From Candidatus Binatia bacterium (lineage in GTDB: Bacteria > Desulfobacterota > Binatia > HRBIN30): a stretch of DNA of 64,000 bases. The notes below the pieces were generated by a model that saw only the letters and a program-made list of their open reading frames with translations, had not been told where the DNA came from and did not search any database. Below are positions 57,649-64,000 of this stretch, one piece after another (the stretch's first letter is position 1; every line of letters begins with the position of its first letter). The stretch lies in contig CALAMI010000015.1 in assembly GCA_937925685.1 (NCBI GenBank), positions 296,911 to 360,910 of the forward strand, given 5' to 3'. The translations under genes were made by a program, and so were the position numbers.

Positions 57649-58679
57649 GATCGATCCTCCTTGAAACCAAAAGCTACGGAGCGTTGAACACTCAGTCAAG
57701 CAAATTTTTTTTCTCTACCTGAACCAACATCGTGACAGCCACCCGTGCGACGATATTGACCAAATCCCTACCGTTGCCCATCCGCTTTCTGACGCTGCCG
57801 GGTGCGAAAATGAGCGCTCGATGGCAAATGCGCTGCATTTCCAACATGCGAGGTACCAGAGGAATCTTGGCCAACACATCCACCGCCAGCCCAGGGGGAG
57901 CTACGGGCAAGCGCTTCTCAGAGCAAGGGCGCACTTAGGGAAGAAAAGCCGGTCACTGCCACGCTGGAAAACCTGACTCAGCGTGGAGAGGAACACGGTT
58001 TCTGCTTCGCGTCGGGGCGGCATCTCATTTGAATCGCACCGCGACCAATCCGAAACTCTCCTGAAAGCAGACGCTCGAGCTGGCACAGTCCTCGATGCGT
58101 TAGCGGTTCTGAAGCGCAGCCTTTCGCGAGCACACCCCTCCCAGCTGGTGGACCAAAGTGCAACTTCAATACGACTCCTTCACTCCACCGACGTTCACGC
58201 AGCGCGGCTCCTACCCCCTACCCCGACCGGCATGGTCGGGGACCGGCCACAGCCAGCTGGCTTAGAACGGCCCAGCGAGGTTCCTGGGCAACGGCAGTTT
58301 CCTGCACTAGACCCAAGAGCAAGCCGATGCATTGGCTTCAAATCGCTCGGGCGAACGCTCGGGTAAGGCACCCGGCCATAAACCCGGCCAGATCCCGCCC
58401 CGACAACCGACCAGAGCCAGTCAGCCAGGGGGATGGCCATCGAGTTCAGAAACATTCTCGGTGATGGCAACTCTCCACCTTGACTCACCTCACGGCCGTG
58501 CCTCGCTCCTGTCAACGAGCCACTGCAAAAGGCTGGTGGCATCAACCGAAAAAAAACTCTTTCATTGCAACGCTGCTGCACCGACCGTCGAAGCTTGAAT
58601 TTCACGACAACTTCTTCGGCTGAGACGGTGAGAAGCACTGGTTCCAAACTGAGACTCTTCCGTTCCCCACCGCTGGTGC

Positions 58680-58697
58680 TGTCCCCTATTGGGGACA
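58680..58697. promoter_or_regulatory. Perfect inverted repeat, possible activator site
   Basis: TGTCCCC-TATT-GGGGACA, 7-bp arms, 40 nt upstream of the sigma-54-like promoter at 58738 and 150 nt before the Cys-rich gene. Position and symmetry suit a dimeric regulator; the Fis-type regulator encoded at 53357 is a candidate binder. Only one copy was noticed in the window. Confidence 0.4.
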
Positions 58698-58737
58698 ACC
58701 GCCATCGTTGCCAGCCCCCGAAAGACCAGAAGCGGGT

Positions 58738-58753
58738 TGGCACAGAAATTGTT
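58738..58753 (+). promoter_or_regulatory. Sigma-54-like promoter before the Cys-rich gene
   Basis: TGGCAC-AGAAA-TTGTT: the -24 element is perfect and spacing is correct, but the -12 GC is GT, which would weaken it. Start of transcription would be near 58765, leaving an 84-nt leader. Confidence 0.4.
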
Positions 58754-58848
58754 TCGTGCGGTACCACAGAAACCGGCTCCTACCGAGCAAGCTCTTACTG
58801 GCCAGTAGACAAGCAAGGTGAGCCCATTCCACACAAAAGGAGAGACCT

Positions 58849-59352
58849 ATGAGAACAGTCGACTACCCCCGCAGATCTCGATCCCTGTTTGCGGCCCTGG
58901 TCAGCGGCAGCGTGGCGCTCATGGCCACACTCGCCCAGGCAGCGGAGGAGCCGTTGCGTTGCCAATCCGCGAAACTCAGTGCTCACGTGAACCATGCGCG
59001 TTGCATCGTCCGCTGCCAGCGGCGCCCGTCAGAACATTTGCAAGCCTGCGAAACACGTTGCGACGAGCGGCTCACTCGCCGTCTGCAGATTCTGCAATCT
59101 GCCGCTGTGTGCACCGGGGCCAACTCGACTCCGACGGCAAACAACGACGTTTGCGATTTGCAGCTCCTCAAGGCGGCGTGGAAACAAGTGAAGTGCTACC
59201 TGCGTTGCGAGCGTCTCGCAGAAAACTCCTCGGCCTTCGACAGCGAGCACTGTCAAGACAACTGCTCCCATAAGTTCGATCGTACGCGAGCACGGGTGTT
59301 GCAACAGCCCGCTTGTAGCCAACACAGTGGCCAGATGCCCAGCAGCAACTGA
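58849..59352 (+). CDS. Small exported protein with duplicated six-cysteine motif
   Basis: A 167-residue protein with a clear signal peptide (residues about 9-31, ending LAQA-A). The mature part has 12 cysteines in two matching sets: 38-52-56-67-71-88 and 102-116-120-135-139-156, i.e. spacings 13-3-10-3-16 and 13-3-14-3-16. The two CX3C pairs per unit suggest disulfide-linked helical hairpins or a metal/cofactor site. No family was recognised. AAAAGGAGAG precedes ATG 58849, and a strong terminator follows, so it is a single-gene unit. It may belong functionally with the RCC1 protein and protease as another exported product; that is inference. Confidence 0.8.
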   Translation: MRTVDYPRRSRSLFAALVSGSVALMATLAQAAEEPLRCQSAKLSAHVNHARCIVRCQRRPSEHLQACETRCDERLTRRLQILQSAAVCTGANSTPTANNDVCDLQLLKAAWKQVKCYLRCERLAENSSAFDSEHCQDNCSHKFDRTRARVLQQPACSQHSGQMPSSN

Positions 59353-59385
59353 CCTGGCCGCCCGGCGCTTCCAGCCGCACTCCGA

Positions 59386-59418
59386 CCACGCCGAGCTCCT
59401 CGCTCGGCGTGGTTTTTT
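59386..59418 (+). terminator. Rho-independent terminator after the Cys-rich gene
   Basis: A perfect 11-bp stem CCACGCCGAGC (59386-59396) with GCTCGGCGTGG (59402-59412), a 5-nt loop and TTTTTT. It overlaps the stop codon of the convergent formyltransferase-like gene at 59417. Confidence 0.95.
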
Positions 59419-60343
59419 ATTGGCTTCCCAAGCGATGTCCGGCGCTGAGACCGATCTCCCCCGCGACCTCTGCTGCTGCGCGTTTCGGGCCGCTTCCGTA
59501 GCGCAAGCGTTTGACCACAATGGCCCCCCTTGGCGCCGCAACGACAAGACCGTTCGGGCCAATCTCCAGCACGGTACCGGGCACAGCGTTGGCCCGACTA
59601 TCGGTCAGCTTACGCGCATCGAAGAAACGTAACTTCTCGCCGCGAACAACGTTGTAAGCCCCAGGCTGAGGATCGCAGCCGCGGATCAGGTTGTAGGTCT
59701 TGTCGATCGGTTGCGACCAATCGACCTCCGCATGCTCGTCGCGACACAGCGGGTCGTAAGTGGCCTGAGATTCGTCTTGTGGGATCCGTGGAGCAACGCC
59801 ACGGTCGATCAAGCGTACCGCCTCTACCACCGCTTCCACGCCCAGGGGGAACAGCTTGTTGAAGTAAAGAGATGCCGCCGTATCGTCCGGATCGATGGTC
59901 GCCTCCCTTTGCAACAGGATCGGGCCAGTATCGATGCCTTCGTCGACCCAAAAGACAGTGACCCCTGTTTTGGTTTCGCCTTTGATGATCTGCCACGGAA
60001 TCGCACTGCCACCGCGATACTTCGGCAACAACGAAGGATGGAAGCAAATACTTCCCCGCCGGGGAACACGGAACACGTCGGGAGGCACGATCTGGGTGAC
60101 GTAAGCTAGCACAGCCAAGTCGGCAGCAAGCTCTTGCCACTCTTGGCGCACTTCCGGTCTTTTGAGCGAGGCATGCTGTCGCACGGGAATGCCCAACGTA
60201 ATGGCTCGTACCTTCACAGGATCCGGCTTATCGGGCACGGCATCGGGCGGGCAGTACACCGCGACAACTTCGTGACCTTCTTCTCGCAGCCGCTCCAACA
60301 CCTCGGCAGCGAACGCGGCTTGTCCTACGAGAATGATGCGCAT
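59417..60343 (-). CDS. 10-formyltetrahydrofolate hydrolase-like formyltransferase-domain protein
   Basis: A formyltransferase-fold protein of 308 residues that resembles the N-terminal domain of 10-formyl-THF dehydrogenase (ALDH1L type): MRIILVGQAAFAAEVLERL, FHPSLLPKYRGGSAIPW, WVDEGIDTGPILL and the C-terminal-subdomain motif CDPQPGAYN. Catalytic His102 and Asp138 are present, but the Asn two residues before the His, essential in Fmt and present in the fmt product of this window, is Cys100. That points away from a second Met-tRNA formyltransferase and toward formyl-THF hydrolysis or sugar-nucleotide formylation. There is no fused aldehyde dehydrogenase domain. It is 65 nt downstream of a dienelactone hydrolase gene on the same strand. 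Confidence 0.8.
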   Translation of the reverse strand: MRIILVGQAAFAAEVLERLREEGHEVVAVYCPPDAVPDKPDPVKVRAITLGIPVRQHASLKRPEVRQEWQELAADLAVLAYVTQIVPPDVFRVPRRGSICFHPSLLPKYRGGSAIPWQIIKGETKTGVTVFWVDEGIDTGPILLQREATIDPDDTAASLYFNKLFPLGVEAVVEAVRLIDRGVAPRIPQDESQATYDPLCRDEHAEVDWSQPIDKTYNLIRGCDPQPGAYNVVRGEKLRFFDARKLTDSRANAVPGTVLEIGPNGLVVAAPRGAIVVKRLRYGSGPKRAAAEVAGEIGLSAGHRLGSQ

Positions 60344-60407
60344 GACGTACCTGCTCTTTCAGGCCCGCTCCCAGTGCTCCCGGTTGCCAACAAGTCCGGG
60401 AAGAAGC

Positions 60408-61151
60408 TTACGCCTTCAAGTGGCGTGCGAAAAAATCGAGCAAACGCTGCCACGCATCAGCCGCAGCTTCTGGCCGATAAGAATCGCGCTCGTCGCAAAA
60501 GAAACCGTGGGGAGCGCCGGGATACACGACCACTTCGGCTTGCTTGCCGAGCTCCTTTAAGCGCGCCTCGATGCGCCGCACCTCTTCCATCGGAATAAAC
60601 GGGTCGGCCTCGCCGAAGAACAGCAGCATGGCGCCCTGCAGTTGTTCGGCATACTCGAGGGGAGCTTTCGGTGTTTTGTCGCTTGGTTGCATCACGCTAC
60701 CGATTCCGCCCCCGTAAAACGGAACCGCCGCCCGCACAGCCGGGTTATGACAGGCGGCGAGAAAAGTGACGCGCCCGCCCATGCAAAAGCCCGTCACTCC
60801 GATCCGGTCTCGTCGAACTTCCGGCAGGTTTTGCAAAAAGGCAATTGCCGCATTCATGTCACGAACGATGTCGTCGTCGCGCAAACTCGTCAGCAGCCGA
60901 ATCGCCTCCGGCAAATTGTCGTAGCCCACCACGGTGTTCGGGGAGATGCGGTGGTAAAGGTCCGGCGCCAAGGCGACATACTCCTCCCGCGCGAGGCGCT
61001 CGGTTACGCTCTTGATGTGTCGGTTCAAACCAAACGCTTCCATCACCACGACCACTGCGGGATACGGACCGGTACCCTTGGGCTCTGACAAGTACGCGGG
61101 CATCGTCTCGCCGTTCAATGGAACGGAAACCATCGTTGCCGAAACTTCCAT
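60408..61151 (-). CDS. Dienelactone hydrolase family protein
   Basis: An alpha/beta hydrolase of 247 residues. The nucleophile is Cys in GFCMGGR, the acid is Asp in GEADPFIP and the base is His in GAPHGFFCDE, the Cys-Asp-His triad of dienelactone hydrolases. GGAGGAAGCG directly precedes ATG 61151. Known substrates of the family are dienelactones from chloroaromatic breakdown, but many members act on other esters. The divergent IclR-type gene at 61297 is a plausible regulator. Confidence 0.92.
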   Translation of the reverse strand: MEVSATMVSVPLNGETMPAYLSEPKGTGPYPAVVVVMEAFGLNRHIKSVTERLAREEYVALAPDLYHRISPNTVVGYDNLPEAIRLLTSLRDDDIVRDMNAAIAFLQNLPEVRRDRIGVTGFCMGGRVTFLAACHNPAVRAAVPFYGGGIGSVMQPSDKTPKAPLEYAEQLQGAMLLFFGEADPFIPMEEVRRIEARLKELGKQAEVVVYPGAPHGFFCDERDSYRPEAAADAWQRLLDFFARHLKA

Positions 61152-61197
61152 CGCTTCCTCCTAGGCAAGCAGACCCATATATGGCGAGCACTATCCC

Positions 61198-61232
61198 CTT
61201 GCAACAGTCTCGATCAAAACTCCGTTTGCAAG
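61198..61232. promoter_or_regulatory. Inverted repeat in the DLH-IclR divergent promoter
   Basis: CTTGCAA (61198-61204) and TTGCAAG (61226-61232) are perfect inverted arms 21 nt apart. Position between the divergent dienelactone hydrolase and IclR-family genes suits an operator. Inference only. Confidence 0.35.
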
Positions 61233-61296
61233 ACCACCGTCCCTAGACTAACAAACCGCGTCCGGCCAGGCGGGCCATTTGGGAAGGAGAAACAAG

Positions 61297-62076
61297 GTGC
61301 GGCGCGACAAGACCAACTACGTGATCCAATCGGTTTCTCACGCTTTGGACGTTTTGGAACAGTTTGCAGGGAGCCAGGAGGAACTCGGTGTGACCGAACT
61401 CAGCAAACGGCTCAAGCTCCACAAAAACAACGTCTTCAGAATTCTTGCTACTTTGGAGGCCCGCGGGTACATCGAGCAAAACAAGGTGACGGAAAACTAC
61501 CGGCTCGGTGTCCGCTGCGCCACTCTCGGGCAACGTTATCTGGGGCAAGTGGGGCTTCTCAAACCGGCACGCCCTATCTTGCAGCAATTAGCGAGAAGCT
61601 CAGGAGAAACCGCTGTCATCGGTGTCGTCCGCGCGGGTATGGCAGTGGTGCTCGATGCTGCGGATCCCGCGCAAACCGTGCGGGTGGTTCCGCAAATCGG
61701 CGAGCCTGCACCCTTGCACTGTACGGCGATCGGCAAGGTGGCCCTTGCCTTTGGAGAAGCAACCCTGAAAGAAGCGCTCCCCGAGCCTTTGCGCCGCTGC
61801 ACCGAGAAAACCATTGTCGACAAGGAAAGACTGATTGCTGAACTCGACGGCGTGGCCGAGCAAGGTTGGGCGTTGGAGGAAGGAGAACACGTGCCTGACG
61901 TGACCTCCGTAGCCACCCCGGTGCGCGACTATACTGGATCGCTTGTGGCCGCGTTGGCGCTCGCTGGGCCCATGCATCGGATGACTAGCGAGCGGTTACG
62001 CGAGCAAATCGTTCCGCTACTCCTGCAAGCCAGTAAAGAGCTGTCGGGTCGGCTTGGCTTCGAGTCGAAGAAGTAA
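61297..62076 (+). CDS. IclR-family transcriptional regulator
   Basis: A winged helix-turn-helix at residues about 5-65 (QSVSHALDVLEQF, LGVTELSKRLKLHKNNVFRILATLEARGYI) is followed by the IclR effector domain (GETAVIGVVRAGMAVVLD; PLHCTAIGKVALAF; GVAEQGWALEEGEHVPDVTSVATPV). It is 259 residues long. GTG 61297 is chosen because AAGGAG lies 8-10 nt upstream. Members usually regulate adjacent catabolic genes and themselves; here the divergent dienelactone hydrolase gene is the likely target. Confidence 0.92.
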   Translation: MRRDKTNYVIQSVSHALDVLEQFAGSQEELGVTELSKRLKLHKNNVFRILATLEARGYIEQNKVTENYRLGVRCATLGQRYLGQVGLLKPARPILQQLARSSGETAVIGVVRAGMAVVLDAADPAQTVRVVPQIGEPAPLHCTAIGKVALAFGEATLKEALPEPLRRCTEKTIVDKERLIAELDGVAEQGWALEEGEHVPDVTSVATPVRDYTGSLVAALALAGPMHRMTSERLREQIVPLLLQASKELSGRLGFESKK

Positions 62077-63021
62077 GGGCATGTCAGGATCGAAACCCCC
62101 GCAACAGCGCCTAGGGCGTGGACCTTCCCCTGCGCGGTGACATCCGCCTGTTCACACTCCCCAGCGTTGCTGACCCGGTCGGTGATCATTGACGAACAGG
62201 CGGACACCCGCGCTGGGCTAAGAGCGTCAGGCGGACTGGTCGGGAAGGCTTGTGAGTGTCTAGCCAATAGCCGAAATCGGAGCAGCGGCACTCTCTCCGC
62301 TCGCGCGGCCCTCCGTACCGTGTAAACCACCCGTGGGCACTCAGCCCGTGGTTGGAGCCCAACGCGGGAAAGGCTCCGCGAAACCCTCGCCAGGCCCAGG
62401 AAAAACTCGCGGTACCCGGCCAAGAGACGCGCTGCTCGGTAGGGCGATGGCATCACCACCAACCAGCGCTTCGCACCGTCCCAAGGGTTAGCCATCTCAG
62501 AAAGCTCGAGACTCCGATTCCTCGTTCCGCCATCTGCCCCCGCCCGGACCCAAAAAGTGACCACCATGATACACTCAAGCATTGCTGCCTCGATCCGAGC
62601 CTGCAATCAACGGCCGCCAGGGCGCGACTGACAAACCAGATCCCAGGGGATAATCCTTTGCCCTCGCAATCCAGACGGCACCACCGCACCGGCATTGATG
62701 AGTTTTCGGCCGAGAGGGTTTTGCAGGTACCCCGGGGAACTCGGTGGGCCCGTCTGGGCTCGGTGAAATACGCTCTGTCGACGTCCGCTGGTTCCAAAGC
62801 AAGAGCAGTGTCACCTGCAGCGGCGTGTCGTACGCGGATTTGCGGTCACCAGTGCTCAGGGCGAGTCGCTTCCCCATGGAGCCCAGCGTAGGCTGCGGAT
62901 ACACCAATTCAAACACGAGAACCCCAGCTCAGGACAGCCCGTTTTGCTCTTCCTTGAACGCGTCGCAGCCCTATGGTACCGGGTGGAAGTTTCCCAATTC
63001 CCTGGAAAAGGAGGCTAGCTT
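62077..63021. other. Intergenic region before etfB
   Basis: About 945 nt with no supported gene. A GC-rich dyad (AACCAC...GTGGTT, near 62325-62353) could form a hairpin. No RNA gene or promoter pair was recognised. It may contain the etf promoter near its right end. Confidence 0.45.
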
Positions 63022-63816
63022 GTGAAGATTCTGGTTACCGTCAAGAGGGTGCCGGATCCGAACGCTACCATTCGGGTGAAGCCGGACGGCACGGGGATCG
63101 TGACCGACAACCTGAAGTACGTCGTCAATCCCTTTGACGAGATCGCCATTGAAGAAGCACTTCGCATCAAAGAAAAAGGCGGTGGTGCGGAAGTGGTTTT
63201 AGTGAGCATCGGATCTAAAGTGGCGCAGGAACAATTGCGCACAGGGCTGGCCATGGGTGCGGATCGTGCCCTCCTGGTTGTGGCGGAGCAAGACTTGGAT
63301 CCGCTCGGGGTATCGCGCATTCTTCAGAAAATCGTCGAGCAGGAAAGGCCTGACCTGGTCCTGATGGGCAAACAAGCCATCGACGACGATGCGAACCAAA
63401 CTGGCCAAATGTTGGCCGCGCTACTGCAATGGCCCCAGGCGACTTTCGCTTCGAAGAAAGAGAGCCTTGAATCCGAGGCCGAGAAAAATGGCTTGCCGGG
63501 CATTCAAATCGCCAACGGCAAGGCCACGGTGGTGCGAGAAGTCGACGGCGGCCTTGAGACGCTACAGATCCCCTTGCCAGCGGTGGTCACGGTGGACCTT
63601 CGTCTCAACATTCCCCGCTACGCGTCGCTGCCGGGGATCATGAAAGCCCGCAAAAAAGAACTCAAAGAAATTCCAGTGGCGGATCTTGGCGTGGACGTGG
63701 CGCCCAAGCTCCGCGTTCTTCGGCTTGATCCGCCACCCAAGCGGAAAGCGGGCCGCAAAGTGGCTTCTGTCCAAGAACTCGTGCAACTGCTGCACACCGA
63801 GGCGAAAGTTATCTGA
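63022..63816 (+). CDS. etfB: Electron transfer flavoprotein, beta subunit
   Basis: With EtfA it forms the FAD/AMP heterodimer that accepts electrons from acyl-CoA dehydrogenases. The N terminus [37 protein letters not shown] and the AMP-site signature [17 protein letters not shown] are intact. It is 264 residues long. GTG 63022 has AAAAGGAGG 8 nt upstream. etfA follows 27 nt later. Together with the thiolase and CoA transferase genes this fits a lineage that oxidises acyl-CoAs. Confidence 0.96.
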   Translation: MKILVTVKRVPDPNATIRVKPDGTGIVTDNLKYVVNPFDEIAIEEALRIKEKGGGAEVVLVSIGSKVAQEQLRTGLAMGADRALLVVAEQDLDPLGVSRILQKIVEQERPDLVLMGKQAIDDDANQTGQMLAALLQWPQATFASKKESLESEAEKNGLPGIQIANGKATVVREVDGGLETLQIPLPAVVTVDLRLNIPRYASLPGIMKARKKELKEIPVADLGVDVAPKLRVLRLDPPPKRKAGRKVASVQELVQLLHTEAKVI

Positions 63817-63843
63817 AATCTCAGTCCGAGGGAGAACGCATTC

Positions 63844-64000
63844 ATGGGCAACATACTGGTGTTTGCAGAGCATCACGGCGGGAAGTTGGTAAAAGCCACG
63901 TTTGTGGCAATTCAAGCGGGGAAAACACTGGCGGCAAAAACTGGCGGGCAGTGTCAAGCAGTCATTTTGGGCAAGCCGGTGGACGCACTGGCGGCAGAGC
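63844..64000 (+). CDS. etfA: Electron transfer flavoprotein, alpha subunit (5' part)
   Basis: The frame from ATG 63844 (GAGGGAGA upstream) is open to the window end: GNILVFAEHHGGKLVKATFVAIQAGKTLA and AVILGKPVDALAAE match the N-terminal ETF alpha domain. It is truncated by the window boundary. It follows etfB in the standard order. Confidence 0.9.
   Translation, partial: MGNILVFAEHHGGKLVKATFVAIQAGKTLAAKTGGQCQAVILGKPVDALAAE

Larger units (their letters stand above)
57649..58848. other. Divergent region between RCC1 gene and Cys-rich gene
   Basis: About 1.2 kb with no firmly supported gene. A minus-strand frame at 57692-57934 (80 aa) overlaps the RCC1 leader and is only a weak candidate. A hairpin CCACGCTG...CAGCGTGG lies at 57959-57986. 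The right end holds the palindrome and sigma-54-like promoter annotated separately. Confidence 0.4.

Overview
The window is GC-rich, densely coded bacterial DNA carrying mostly core chromosomal genes, with an accessory stretch at about 45.8-59.4 kb and one accessory gene at 5.2-7.4 kb. A Gram-negative envelope is implied by the AmgK/MurU recycling pair, a BepA-like M48 protease, LspA and an HME-RND efflux pump. Secreted proteins with RCC1 repeats, EF-hand/dockerin-like repeats and FG-GAP repeats suggest a Deltaproteobacteria-like lineage, possibly Candidatus Binatota. That placement is inference; no 16S gene is present.

Layout: (1) 2-3941: 3' end of an RND metal pump, then priA. (2) 3942-7358: a 1.3-kb gene-free stretch, then a CARF-adenosine deaminase fusion (Cad1-like CRISPR ancillary effector) with no cas genes or CRISPR array in the window. 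(3) 7505-11118: def-fmt-rsmB-rpe, overlapping at 4-20 nt. (4) 11692-16927: tRNA-Pro(CGG), an SH3 membrane protein, plsY, then a nitrogen module amt-glnK-glnA with a near-consensus sigma-54 promoter before amt and a strong terminator after glnA. (5) 16948-21881 (minus): aldehyde dehydrogenase, lspA, ileS. (6) 22079-26734: amgK-murU, a patatin, and on the minus strand a small PH-like protein overlapping an unlisted 43-residue membrane protein. (7) 27641-33829: thiolase, M48/TPR protease, trmJ, HAD hydrolase, CoA transferase, universal stress protein. (8) 33846-35091: a secreted dockerin/FG-GAP gene broken by three frameshifts, each at a C run. (9) 36078-45688: alanine dehydrogenase, PMT-type glycosyltransferase, SDR, thiamine-binding protein, then folD-gcvT-gcvH-gcvPA-gcvPB. 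(10) 45813-59352: a signalling/secretion island with a subtilisin, two unrecognised proteins, a Ser/Thr kinase-ATPase-TPR protein translationally coupled to a GAF-AAA-Fis regulator whose GAFTGA loop is GAHSTA, a secreted RCC1-repeat protein and a secreted twin-CX3C protein. (11) 59417-64000: a 10-formyl-THF hydrolase-like protein, dienelactone hydrolase, IclR regulator, etfB and the start of etfA.

How genes work together: FolD, the glycine cleavage system, Fmt and the formyl-THF hydrolase-like protein all act in one-carbon folate metabolism. Amt, GlnK and GlnA form an ammonium uptake and assimilation unit, with nitrogen control suggested by the sigma-54 promoter. The two most interesting items are the orphan CARF-deaminase and the kinase/regulator island.
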